Source of the DNA: Waddlia chondrophila WSU 86-1044
Lineage (GTDB): Bacteria > Chlamydiota > Chlamydiia > Chlamydiales > CAMCWV01
Direction of reading: 5' to 3'
DNA length: 52,541 bases
Assembly: GCA_945882915.1 (NCBI GenBank)
Contig: CAMCWV010000002.1
Location: forward strand, 107,821-160,361
Part shown: positions 17,748 through 25,747 of the stretch, in pieces
Position numbering within the stretch: position 1 is the first letter of the stretch
How the letters are laid out: every line of letters starts with the position of its first letter
Position numbers and translations under genes: made by a program
The notes under the pieces: model-generated
The model's input: only the letters and a program-made list of their open reading frames with translations
Databases searched by the model: none
Told to the model about the DNA's origin: nothing

Positions 17748-18027
17748 CCCAGCCCTTACGTCTCGCTACCCGCCCTGCGTGCAGACTGGGCTATATTCCA
17801 CGATGGGCCCTTCGGGCCATGGTTCAGGCATCTTGTGGCAGCAGGAGGACAAGGATAGCTTCTGGGGGGTCGAGGTTACGCGTGATGGCGAGCTTTTTGG
17901 TCTCGTCCTCAAGCGCAGAAGTTAAAATTGGATCGCATCTGAATGCCTTAAAACCATGGTCCGAAGGACCATCGTGGATATAGCCCAGTCTGCACGCAGG
18001 GCGAGTAGCGACACGTAAGGGCTGGGA
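17748..18027. repeat. Family G long inverted repeat with about 110-bp centre
   Basis: Two arms of about 85 bp (17748-17832 and 17942-18027) are inverted and about 85-90% matched by eye. They carry CCAGCCCTTACG, CCCTGCGTGCAGACTGGGCT and an inner GGGCCCTTCGGGCC or GGTCCGAAGGACC palindrome. The centre has a minus-strand open frame reading DPILTSALEDETKKLAITRN. I do not know this peptide. It may be captured coding DNA. The right arm ends 6 bases before the ispE stop. Confidence 0.8.
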
Positions 18028-18032
18028 ATAGC

Positions 18033-18905
18033 TCAGCTTGAATCATGCTCTGCTCCATACCATGCGCACTCTTTGCGGTTAAGAAAGTTTACACGCTGAG
18101 AAAAAACATTCAATGCCGGTGGAATAACCCCCTCTCCTAAACAGAAGAAAGCAGTCCCCGATCCTGTCAAAACAACTGTATGAAATCCACATTCAAGTAG
18201 TCGCTTCTTTAATACCGCCAAAGAAGGAAGAAGCGAAAGGGCCGGAAGCTCAAGGTCATTAAAATAACAAGGATCTTTGTCCAAAAAGCGCTGAAGAGCA
18301 GCTTTTGGATCGCGCTGTGGGCGCAACTTCTGACAAAACGTCTGATAAACCCTTGGGGTCGAAAGTCCTTCTTGAGGCTTAACTACCCAAAGAGTAGTTT
18401 TGTTAAGCGGTGCTATCTGCTTTATAAGCTCCCCTCTTCCCGTGCAATAGGCACTTCCTTGTGATAAGAAAAATGAACAGTCCGAACCAATTTCTCCTGC
18501 CCAGGCCATTAATTGATTGTGTTCTACAAGAAAGCCCGCAAGCTTATTCATCGCCCAAAGAGTCGTCGCAGCATTGCCACTTCCCCCTCCTAAACCTGCT
18601 CGCATAGGGATTTTCTTGTTCAAAGTAATGTTTAAATAAAGAGGGAGCGCTGTCTTGTAACGAAAGAGCTCGGTTGCTTTAAAAATCAAATTAGAGGAAT
18701 TGAGAGGCACTTCAGGATCAGAACAAGTAAGAGAGTCTTGCTGCGGAGCAGCTTGCTCTACCCGAGTAAAAGAGAGGGTATCGTAAAGGTCGATAGCTTG
18801 GTAAAGCGAGGCTATTTCGTGATAGCCATCTGGCCGCCGCCTTTCAATATAAAAGAAGAGGTTGAGCTTTGCAGGGGAAAGAAGAATTATTGGGCTTTGT
18901 TGCAT
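18033..18905 (-). CDS. ispE: 4-diphosphocytidyl-2-C-methyl-D-erythritol kinase
   Basis: IspE phosphorylates CDP-methylerythritol in the non-mevalonate isoprenoid pathway. The 290-aa GHMP kinase shows SPAKLNLFFYIERRRPDGYHE at the start, the ATP loop MRAGLGGGSGNAATTLWAMN, the GSDCSFFLSQGSAYCTGRGE substrate region and the C-terminal LTGSGTAFF motif. Its SD appears to be GAGGAG from the end of a family A palindrome, placed 9 bases before the ATG. It is the CT804 counterpart next to rplI, though here 460 bases of repeats separate them. Confidence 0.94.
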   Translation of the reverse strand: MQQSPIILLSPAKLNLFFYIERRRPDGYHEIASLYQAIDLYDTLSFTRVEQAAPQQDSLTCSDPEVPLNSSNLIFKATELFRYKTALPLYLNITLNKKIPMRAGLGGGSGNAATTLWAMNKLAGFLVEHNQLMAWAGEIGSDCSFFLSQGSAYCTGRGELIKQIAPLNKTTLWVVKPQEGLSTPRVYQTFCQKLRPQRDPKAALQRFLDKDPCYFNDLELPALSLLPSLAVLKKRLLECGFHTVVLTGSGTAFFCLGEGVIPPALNVFSQRVNFLNRKECAWYGAEHDSS

Positions 18906-18908
18906 ATT

Positions 18909-18980
18909 TATATACTCCTCTTAGCTGAAAATGGGACTTTGAACGGCGCCAAAGCCCCGTCCTCAGCTAAGAGGAGTATA
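18909..18980. repeat. Family A palindromic element supplying the ispE SD
   Basis: Palindrome with arms TATACTCCTCTTAGCTGAAA and TCAGCTAAGAGGAGTATA. Read on the minus strand, its end GAGGAGTATATAAATATG leads straight into the ispE start codon. At the other side the terminal TATA merges with a TATAGTCGATAAA, the end sequence of family D. Confidence 0.93.
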
Positions 18981-19026
18981 GTCGATAAAACAGTTGCAGC
19001 AAGTGTTTTAAGAGCGAAAGTGAAGT

Positions 19027-19172
19027 GAACCCGGAGCAAGCGAAGCGAGCTCTTTGGAGCGCTGGGACTTGTCGAGGCCTAACATTAGAGACAGCCGTGA
19101 CAAATCCCGGCTAATAAAAGCGTTGGACTTGTCCCAGCACTCCAAAGAGCGAGCAAAGCTCGCTCCGGGTTG
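19027..19172. repeat. Family B inverted repeat, short copy
   Basis: Inverted repeat with outer ends AACCCGGAGC/GCTCCGGGTT and the family B core CTTTGGAGCGCTGGGACTTG paired with GTCCCAGCACTCCAAAG. It is shorter than the copy at 4505-4764 and has lost the central TCGACATGTCGA hairpins except GACTTGTCGAGG. Confidence 0.88.
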
Positions 19173-19204
19173 GCTCTTGCTCCGGATTTGCTGACTAAAG
19201 CAGT

Positions 19205-19323
19205 TATAGTCGATTAAACGATCGTAAGCAGGTCAATATTAGAAATACAAAGGGCACTTACGATCGTTCAGTCCCGGGGCTTTGGCGCCTTTCAAATTCC
19301 CGTTTTCAGCTAAGAGGAGTATA
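19205..19323. repeat. Chimeric element: D end, C'/C hybrid hairpin, A right half
   Basis: The block starts with TTATAGTCGATTAA (family D end). It continues as a hairpin whose left arm CGATCGTAAGCAGGTCAATA is of the C' type (as at 47675-47733) and whose right arm AAAGGGCACTTACGATCG is of the C type (as at 17593 and 47351). It ends in a family A right half (GGGGCTTTGG to GAGGAGTATATA). The arms pair only at CGATCGTAAG. It reads as a recombinant joined in the shared loop ATTAGAAATA. Confidence 0.88.
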
Positions 19324-19367
19324 TAACAGTCTTGAAAGACCACGGCAACTGCTGCAATCATTAAAAA

Positions 19368-19868
19368 CTACTTGTTATTGGGCCCATGAGCACCGGCCTC
19401 TGGAACAATTTGCAGTTTGAAAGAAGTTGTTACGCCTTCTTTTAACTTCACACCAACAATAACTTCGCCGAGTTGCTTAATCGCGTGAGGTAGCATAAGG
19501 TTTTTGCGCTCAAGAACAATCCCTTCTTTTTCAAGCAAGTGGACAATCTCAAGAACAGAAACTGAACCGTACATGTGTCCTTCATGATCGACTTTAACAT
19601 GTTTGGTCAGCTCTAAAGCTTCGATACGCGGAACCAAAGCTTCTGCTTGCACTTTGTCTTCAACCCCTTTCTTAGCTCTTTCGTCTTTAAGCTTTGCTTG
19701 CATTTGAAGAGCACCCACGCTAGCAATAACGGCTAGTTTTTTGGGCAACAAAAAATTACGAGCGTAACCAGGTTTGACTTTGACAACTTCGCCTTTAAGG
19801 CCGAGAAAGTCGACGTCATCCAATAACAGAAATCCGCTCTGTGTGTGCTTACTAGTTTTCGTGTCCAT
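19368..19868 (-). CDS. rplI: 50S ribosomal protein L9
   Basis: L9 binds 23S rRNA and bridges ribosomes. The 166-aa protein has the N-terminal signature LLDDVDFLGLKGEVVKVKPG followed by YARNFLLPKKLAV, the linking long helix (MQAKLKDERAKKGVEDKVQ) and the C-terminal domain. About 15 residues precede the usual start, as an N-terminal extension (MDTKTSKHTQSGF). The ATG has a GAGAGGA SD. It is the last of the rpsF-rpsR-rplI operon. Confidence 0.95.
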   Translation of the reverse strand: MDTKTSKHTQSGFLLLDDVDFLGLKGEVVKVKPGYARNFLLPKKLAVIASVGALQMQAKLKDERAKKGVEDKVQAEALVPRIEALELTKHVKVDHEGHMYGSVSVLEIVHLLEKEGIVLERKNLMLPHAIKQLGEVIVGVKLKEGVTTSFKLQIVPEAGAHGPNNK

Positions 19869-19883
19869 TGAATCCTCTCTCCA

Positions 19884-20147
19884 TTAGTCCTTCGAGCTGA
19901 AAGGTAGTAGTGCAACAATTCTTGCACGCTTAATAGCTGCTGCTAGTTCGCGCTGATTGTGTGCAGATACGCCCGTAATACGTCGTGGCAACATTTTTCC
20001 TTGTTCGGTAATAAATTTTCTCAGCAGCTCTACATCTTTGTAGTCAATGCGAGTGATTCCAGAAGCAGTAATAGGGTCTGCCTTACGCTTTTCTTTGTTG
20101 CGGCCTGCGGCTCTCTGCCGGCCAAAAGATGATCCACCTTGTTGCAT
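19884..20147 (-). CDS. rpsR: 30S ribosomal protein S18
   Basis: S18 pairs with S6 on the small-subunit platform. The 87-aa basic protein has the signature [20 protein letters not shown] followed by PRRITG and [11 protein letters not shown] at the C-terminus. An AGGGAG SD precedes the ATG. It sits 12 bases after rpsF and 15 before rplI. Confidence 0.96.
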   Translation of the reverse strand: MQQGGSSFGRQRAAGRNKEKRKADPITASGITRIDYKDVELLRKFITEQGKMLPRRITGVSAHNQRELAAAIKRARIVALLPFSSKD

Positions 20148-20159
20148 CCTTAAACTCCC

Positions 20160-20510
20160 TTAAACGTCTACGAGTGGTTTGAATGTTGGTTGTTCAGTAT
20201 CCTGCGTGCGCAATGTCATAAAGCGCAAGAGGTGCTCATTAAGTTTGTATTCATTCCACAATTTTGCAATTGCAGATGGCACAACTTCAAAATAAGCGAG
20301 ATAGTAATAACCTTCGCGTTTTGGATGTGTTGCGTGAGCGATCTCGTATGCTAATCTGCGACGTCCTTGATCATAAACGTTATGAACAGTTGCCCCGCGA
20401 GACTTAATCCCTTCTTTAATCTTATCCAGAACAGCAATACGCGCTGCTTCGTTTAATGAGGCATCAACTATATACATGCCTTCATAACGACAAGGCTTTT
20501 CCTTTGTCAT
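20160..20510 (-). CDS. rpsF: 30S ribosomal protein S6
   Basis: The 116-aa protein starts RYEGMYIVDASLNEAAR and contains DQGRRRLAYEIAHATHPKRE and a YYLAYFEV strand, typical of S6. It is the first gene of the rpsF-rpsR-rplI operon. A small hairpin lies just upstream of its start. Confidence 0.95.
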   Translation of the reverse strand: MTKEKPCRYEGMYIVDASLNEAARIAVLDKIKEGIKSRGATVHNVYDQGRRRLAYEIAHATHPKREGYYYLAYFEVVPSAIAKLWNEYKLNEHLLRFMTLRTQDTEQPTFKPLVDV

Positions 20511-20522
20511 GATTCCTCACTT

Positions 20523-20545
20523 AACCCACAACTTAGTGGGGGGTT
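20523..20545 (-). promoter_or_regulatory. Hairpin in the rpsF leader
   Basis: On the minus strand CCCAC-TAAGTT-GTGGG, flanked by extra CCC and TT, sits about 12 bases upstream of the rpsF ATG. Bacterial rpsF leaders are often bound by the S6-S18 complex for autoregulation, but I do not see the conserved loop of the known motif, so only the hairpin itself is supported. Confidence 0.3.
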
Positions 20546-20634
20546 GATTTTCATTTTTGCTTTTTTAGATTTTGTTCAAAATTCGTCTGGCGAAAAAGAA
20601 ACCTTTTGATCGCAAAGCAAATTTTGAAAGAAAT

Positions 20635-21216
20635 CTACTTTTTATTGGCGTTGTTCATTGTTGCGCTGATGCCCAGAGTTACCCACTGCTCTAACGCTAC
20701 GACAGCCCGCTCTATAAAAGTGGGCAACGCCTCCAACTCTACCGGCATAAACTTATCTAGGACATACTCAGCACGTGAACGGCTCGCCGCACCTTCCCCC
20801 ACTCCTAGTCTTAGACGCGGGTATTCTTTTGTCCCTAGGGCTTCCTCAATACTCTTTAGACCATTGTGGCCGCCGGGGCTTCCTTGAGGCTTTAGCCGTA
20901 TTTCCCCAAAAGGAATTTCGACATCATCAACAGCTACTAAAAGCTGCTGGGGAGGGATCTTGTAGAACCCTACATACTTACCGACCGCTTGACCACTGAG
21001 GTTCATGTAGGTCGTGGGGAAGAGCAGATGTACTGATTTCCCGTCGATTGACCCTTTAGCAAGCCGGCCAAAATACCGAGAAGCTTCTTTAAATTTCCAT
21101 CTATGCTTGGCAGCAAGTGCTTGTATCGCTAAAAGACCAAGATTATGTCTTGTTAAACGGTACTCTTCTCCGGGGTTGCCTAAACCGACAATCAACCGGT
21201 CAATAACACTTCCCAC
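20635..21216 (-). CDS. pth: Peptidyl-tRNA hydrolase
   Basis: Pth releases tRNA from prematurely dropped peptidyl-tRNA. The 193-aa protein has LIVGLGNPGEEYRLTRHNLG with the catalytic Asn-His region, TTYMNLSGQAVGKYV, AVDDVEIPFGEIRLK and GSPGGHNGLKSIEEALGT. The likely start is the GTG at 21216, 14 bases after the rplY stop; no ATG fits. It is in the CT799-CT800 order with rplY. Confidence 0.95.
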   Translation of the reverse strand: MGSVIDRLIVGLGNPGEEYRLTRHNLGLLAIQALAAKHRWKFKEASRYFGRLAKGSIDGKSVHLLFPTTYMNLSGQAVGKYVGFYKIPPQQLLVAVDDVEIPFGEIRLKPQGSPGGHNGLKSIEEALGTKEYPRLRLGVGEGAASRSRAEYVLDKFMPVELEALPTFIERAVVALEQWVTLGISATMNNANKK

Positions 21217-21230
21217 TGGGTTCCCCGTTA

Positions 21231-21863
21231 TTAGCTAGCCTTAAGCTTCCCTAAAACAAGCACAACATCTTTGTTGCTAGCCAAAGATGTAACACCTTCA
21301 GGCATCCTGATATCGCTTAGGAATTTCTTTGCAGGAGAACCCGCTTCTTTAGAAGCCTTGTCCTTAAACTGAACGTCTTTAACGTTTAATACAAAAGACT
21401 TTGGAATTGCTTTAGGGAAACAGGATACTTTCAGCGTACGGATTACCTGACGCAAAGCGCCGCCGCCCGTTTTTACCCCCTGACAATCCTCTACACCAGT
21501 AAGCTTAATGGGCACTTTGATGTTCACTTTCACGTCGGCTTTTAATTCTTCAAAGTCTAAATGCAACACTTTGTAAGTTGTGATTTGGTACTGAATATCT
21601 TTGATAACCGCTTTAATTGCGCGCCCACTAACCATCAATGTGAAAACAGTTGTTGACAGGGTTCCTTTCTCAACAGCACGTTGCGCTCTGGCGAAGTCTT
21701 TGCCATCAATAGCAATGTTAACGCTTGGATTGTCTCTTGAATAAAACACAGCAGGAATATTTCCATCAGCGCGCATTCTATTGTTGTCGCCTTTGCTTGT
21801 CCCAACGCGCTCATATACGGCTAATGTGAATGCTTCTTTGATTGGCGCTTCTTTGATTGTCAT
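21231..21863 (-). CDS. rplY: 50S ribosomal protein L25 (CTC family)
   Basis: The 210-aa protein binds 5S rRNA. It has the L25 N-terminal domain (RMRADGNIPAVFYSRDNPSV) and the C-terminal TL5/CTC extension (KVNIKVPIKLTGVEDCQGVK). The ATG has a TAGGAGA SD. It is upstream of pth in one transcription unit, probably also with prs. Confidence 0.93.
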   Translation of the reverse strand: MTIKEAPIKEAFTLAVYERVGTSKGDNNRMRADGNIPAVFYSRDNPSVNIAIDGKDFARAQRAVEKGTLSTTVFTLMVSGRAIKAVIKDIQYQITTYKVLHLDFEELKADVKVNIKVPIKLTGVEDCQGVKTGGGALRQVIRTLKVSCFPKAIPKSFVLNVKDVQFKDKASKEAGSPAKKFLSDIRMPEGVTSLASNKDVVLVLGKLKAS

Positions 21864-21967
21864 GAACGTTCTCCTAGATCTTATCTCTATTCTTTAAAGC
21901 GGAAATTATCGGGGCCGCACTTTTGTTGCCACTGCATCAAGGCCTTACAAGCATCTGCCGCTTTTAT

Positions 21968-22912
21968 TTACTGAAAAAGAGAGGTCATCGATTGCGCAGA
22001 GACTACGCAACGGATAGCTTCACCAAACAGGTTAGCAACAGAAACCGCTTGCACCTTAGGATGCTTCAACTCATCAGTACCTGGAATGGTATTGCTGACA
22101 AAAAGTTTTTCAACTGCCGATTCTTCCAATTTCTTTTTAGCGTCACCAACAAGCAATCCGTGAGTGACTACTGCTACCATTCTTTTGGCTCCTGCTTGAG
22201 CGCAAACAGTGGCGGCCTCGGCTAACGTTCCACCTGTCGAACACATGTCATCAACGATGACAACATTTTTCCCTTTCACCACTCCAATTAAACTTCTGTA
22301 GTTTACGTGGGTGGCATCCATTCGCCTCTTGTCGATAATTGCCAGCTCGGCTTTTAGCCTCTCGCTGTAAGGCCTGACAAAATGGACACTACCGAGGTCC
22401 GGACAAACAAGCACAAATGGCTCTAACTTTAGCTCTTCGATTGCTAAGATCATTTGTGGCCAAGCCGCCAAGTGATCAACAGGGATATCGAAAAACCCTT
22501 GAATTTGTGAAGCATGCAAATCCATGGTTAGGACTCGCGTGGCTCCGGCCTTTTGGATAAGATCTGCCACAAGCTTTGCAGTGATCGGAACATGCCCTCT
22601 GTCCATTCGGTCTTGGCGACAGTAACCATAATAAGGCATCACTACTGAGATGCTGCGGGCCGAGGCCCTTTTCAGAGCATCTATAATAATGAGCAGCTCA
22701 ACTAAAAAGCGATTGGGGTCAACAGCAACCGCCTGCACAACAAAACAATCTTTTCCGCGAACACTTCCCTTAATCTCAACCGAGATCTCACCATCGGGAA
22801 AGGTTTCTATCTCAAGCGCCCCGAGCTTTACGCCTAAATAGGAAGCGATTTGCCCTCCTAGTGTAGGATGCGAGCTACCGACGAAGAGCATAAAGTCTTT
22901 TTCACCCTGCAT
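21968..22912 (-). CDS. prs: Ribose-phosphate pyrophosphokinase
   Basis: Prs makes PRPP from ribose 5-phosphate and ATP. The 314-aa protein shows YYGYCRQDRMDRGHVPITAK, VLTMDLHASQIQGFFDIPVD and the PRPP loop VVIVDDMCSTGGTLAEAA. The usual DxGG(V)xR segment reads PDLGSVHFVRPYSERL, a little divergent. This gene is inserted between the conserved rplY and glgA neighbours relative to C. trachomatis. The start at 22912 has a GAGGA upstream; an internal ATG at 22891 is possible. Confidence 0.93.
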   Translation of the reverse strand: MQGEKDFMLFVGSSHPTLGGQIASYLGVKLGALEIETFPDGEISVEIKGSVRGKDCFVVQAVAVDPNRFLVELLIIIDALKRASARSISVVMPYYGYCRQDRMDRGHVPITAKLVADLIQKAGATRVLTMDLHASQIQGFFDIPVDHLAAWPQMILAIEELKLEPFVLVCPDLGSVHFVRPYSERLKAELAIIDKRRMDATHVNYRSLIGVVKGKNVVIVDDMCSTGGTLAEAATVCAQAGAKRMVAVVTHGLLVGDAKKKLEESAVEKLFVSNTIPGTDELKHPKVQAVSVANLFGEAIRCVVSAQSMTSLFQ

Positions 22913-23012
22913 TCGTCATCCTCGCATTTTTCGCTAACTTGCGCGCTCTCTTGGCATAAAACGTCTGCTTTAAAAGCAAGAGGCCTCAAAAACCACTAGT
23001 TAGTAAGACTTA

Positions 23013-23084
<72 letters not shown>

Positions 23085-23125
23085 GTATTGTCTAGATCCC
23101 TCGTCTAAACCTTATCTATACTCAT

Positions 23126-23197
23126 CCATACTCCTCTTAGCTAAAAATGGAACTTTGGACGGCGCCAAAGCCCCGTTTTCAGCTAAGAGGAGTATGG
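23126..23197. repeat. Family A palindromic element
   Basis: Palindrome with ends CCATACTCCTCTTAGCT and AGCTAAGAGGAGTATGG. The outermost base change (CCATAC for TATAC) is mirrored in both arms. It lies between tRNA-Gln and the glgA upstream region. The 23198-23454 stretch after it shows no gene I can support. Confidence 0.92.
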
Positions 23198-23454
23198 ATC
23201 GACCACCTAAACAGTCGGCCAATCGGCGAATCGAGCAATTATCTCTAAACGGCCGCAATTTAACAACCGAATTAAGCAATTGAACGCTTATTTGTCCATT
23301 TAGCTTGCGCGCTTTGCGCATCTACCCTTGTAAATGCGCTTTCTTCGTACACTCGCTTTAATCTTTAAACTAACATCTAGACTAAACATCTCAGCGCTAT
23401 TAAAAAAAAAGCGAAACGAAATCGTAACGAGCCTGTGAATTATTTGCAAGTATT

Positions 23455-23482
23455 CTATACTCCTCGTAGCTGAAAACGGGCT
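23455..23482. repeat. Family A left-half remnant
   Basis: TATACTCCTCGTAGCTGAAA plus ACGGG, with no right arm downstream. The remaining 270 bases to glgA contain only a short direct repeat CTTCGCCAAAA (near 23658 and 23674) and no clear promoter. Confidence 0.8.
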
Positions 23483-23751
23483 GATTTCCAACATTTTTTA
23501 AAGATTTTGTTATCTGCTGCACTGGAGTTAAAAAAAAATCCCAGCGCCTGATCGAAAAATGAGACCTCAGCCCCTCTGCTTGCTGCTATTTTCTCCACCC
23601 AGAAGCCGTACCAATCTCAAGATGCTCTTACAATAAGGAAAGGCTTTGGCATAAGACTTCGCCAAAATGCGCTTCGCCAAAACAGACTATTGAAGAAAAC
23701 ACCCGCCCCGTGGTTACCTACACCTTATTAGACAATGCAGAAGGAAAGAAC

Positions 23752-25242
23752 ATGCTCATTATTCATGTAGCCTCAGAGCTAGCGCCCGTCGCTAAAGTTG
23801 GCGGCCTAGGTGACGTTATTTATGGTTTATGCAGAGCTTTAGCACAAAAAGGGCACCAAGTAGAAGTTGTCCTCCCCAAATACGACTGTATCGACTACAG
23901 CCAAATTAAAAATCTTCGCATCGACACGCAAGGACTCCTCTCTTTTTGCAAAGGCGAATGGATCCACAATACTATCTGGTCTGGATATGTCGAAGAGATC
24001 AAAGTTTACCTAATCGAACCACACAACTCAACCTACTATTTCAATCGAGGATCCTTCTATGGCTGTCCAGATGACATCGAAAGGTACACCTATTTTTCTA
24101 GGACCACCCTGGAGTTCCTCCACAAAACAGGCAAAAAGGTCGATGTCCTCCATTTTCACGATTGGCAAACAGCAGCCATCGCGCCGCTCTATAACGATAT
24201 CTACAAGGGCCTAGGCTTCGATAAATCAACGCTTGTTTTTACGATTCACAATCTCGAATACCAAGGGCAGTGCGCCCCTTGCGACCTAGACTACATTGGG
24301 CTAAAAGGAGAGAGTTACCTCTCTCAAGACAAGCTCGGAGACAACCACAACCTCGCTACAATCAACCTTTTAAAAGGCGGAATCGTCTACAGCAACTTTG
24401 TAACAACAGTCTCTCCAAACTATGCCAAAGAGGTTATTACCCCTGAAGGGGGACGTGGCTTAGATAAAACTCTGCGTCAATACCAAAGCAAGTTTCAGGG
24501 CATTCTTAATGGCATTGATTACGGCTTTTGGAATCCACGAACAGACCGCTATCTGCCCGCTCACTACTCCTGGCGCAACCTTTCTCGCCACGCCAAAGCA
24601 ATCGACGCTCTAGAAGAAAAGGCTCTGATCAAAAAACACTTAAGAGACCGCCTTGCTTTAACCCACAGCCACTCCCCGCTTGTCTCTTGCATTACGCGCC
24701 TTGTTCCACAAAAAGGAATCGCCCTCATTAAGCATGCAATTTACCGCACCTTAGAAAAGGGAGGGCAATTTGTTCTTTTAGGCTCGAGCCCAATTCCTGA
24801 AATTCACAAAGAATTTCTCAATCTTCAACTCCATTTTTCTGACAACCCCGGAGTCCACTTAGAACTGGAACACCACGAAGAGCTTGCACACCTCATCTAC
24901 GGCGGCTCTGACATGCTGATTGTCCCTTCGATCTTTGAGCCTTGTGGGCTTACACAACTCATCGCCATGCGCTATGGAACAATCCCTATTGTAAGGCGCA
25001 CAGGTGGGCTTGCTGATACTGTTTTTGATGTCGATTACAGTGGAAAAGAGCACCCTAACCCCAATGGCTACGTGTTCGACACCCCAGACCAGCAAGGAAT
25101 ACAATCCGCTCTTGACAGAGCCATCGACTGCTGGTTTACAGCTCCAGAAAAATGGCGAAAAGTGGTTAACGCTGCCATGAAAATGGACTTCAGCTGGAAA
25201 ATTTCCAGCGAAAAATACTTAGAAATCTACCAGAAGAAATAA
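23752..25242 (+). CDS. glgA: Glycogen synthase (ADP-glucose, GT5)
   Basis: GlgA elongates alpha-1,4-glucan from ADP-glucose. I start at the ATG at 23752, which has an AAGGAAAG SD and gives the family N-terminus MLIIHVASELAPVAKVGGLG with its substrate-binding KxGGL. Other landmarks are HFHDWQTAAI, FTIHNLEYQG, NGIDYGFWNP and the C-terminal FEPCGLTQLIAMRYGTIPIV with RRTGGLADTV. The protein is 496 aa, a usual length. With malQ at 49.6 kb it points to glycogen metabolism, as in other Chlamydiae. Confidence 0.96.
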   Translation: MLIIHVASELAPVAKVGGLGDVIYGLCRALAQKGHQVEVVLPKYDCIDYSQIKNLRIDTQGLLSFCKGEWIHNTIWSGYVEEIKVYLIEPHNSTYYFNRGSFYGCPDDIERYTYFSRTTLEFLHKTGKKVDVLHFHDWQTAAIAPLYNDIYKGLGFDKSTLVFTIHNLEYQGQCAPCDLDYIGLKGESYLSQDKLGDNHNLATINLLKGGIVYSNFVTTVSPNYAKEVITPEGGRGLDKTLRQYQSKFQGILNGIDYGFWNPRTDRYLPAHYSWRNLSRHAKAIDALEEKALIKKHLRDRLALTHSHSPLVSCITRLVPQKGIALIKHAIYRTLEKGGQFVLLGSSPIPEIHKEFLNLQLHFSDNPGVHLELEHHEELAHLIYGGSDMLIVPSIFEPCGLTQLIAMRYGTIPIVRRTGGLADTVFDVDYSGKEHPNPNGYVFDTPDQQGIQSALDRAIDCWFTAPEKWRKVVNAAMKMDFSWKISSEKYLEIYQKK

Positions 25243-25287
25243 GAGGAAGGCAGCAGTTCCCACTACAACTACCATCAGCTTTTTTAG

Positions 25288-25541
25288 TAACAGTTCACAT
25301 ACCCCTCCTTCGTCGGTGCATGTGAACTGTTATAAACTTTTTTGTATTTTCTCTCACGTTCTCTCACGCCTCTGTGGTTAAAAAAAAAACTGGTATTAAT
25401 ATTTTTGAAACACAGAGAACGTGAGAGAAAATAGAAAGGGAGGAAAGCGGGCAATGCCACTTCAATCGTCAGGCTCCCAAAACACCCCCTATAAGCATCA
25501 AATTTTTCTTGATAAAGTCGCTCTGGGTATGTGAACTGTTA
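25288..25541. repeat. Family E dispersed element, copy 1
   Basis: A 254-bp element nearly identical to 42268-42517. It starts TAACAGTTCACATACCC and ends with the complement GGTATGTGAACTGTTA; a third inverted copy of the same motif lies near 25320. The inside holds TTCTCTCACGTTCTCTCACG with its partial complement ACACAGAGAACGTGAGAGAA, which could fold into a long hairpin. It lies in the convergent glgA/pfkB gap. No ORF is visible. Confidence 0.9.
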
Positions 25542-25553
25542 CCTTTTTTATTA

Positions 25554-25747
25554 GACGAGAGGGCGGAGCTCTCTCGTGGCATGTTTCCTTTGTTTCGATA
25601 GAAACAAAGGAAAATTCAACAGCCTCTCCACCTACAAATGCCTACCAAGCAGACACTGCATGGGGATTGCAAAGGGGCCAAACCCCTTTGCTGGGGTGCG
25701 GGGCAAAGCCCCTGTCCATTAGGTCCATTAACAGGGCGAAGCCCGTT
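25554..25747. other. Cluster of hairpins between convergent genes, including family H
   Basis: Three separate structures are visible: ACGAGAG/CTCTCGT (25554-25577); the perfect palindrome TTTCCTTTGTTTC-GATA-GAAACAAAGGAAA (25584-25613); and a family H pair, GCAAAGGGG/CCCCTTTGC plus GGGGC/GCCCC, from 25658. A last GGGCGAAGCCC hairpin abuts the PfkB stop codon. They may serve as terminators in both directions. Confidence 0.75.

Noticed and set aside
17657..17983. 108-aa plus-strand ORF
   Set aside because: It runs through a family A end and the arms of the inverted repeat G; no protein-like signal.
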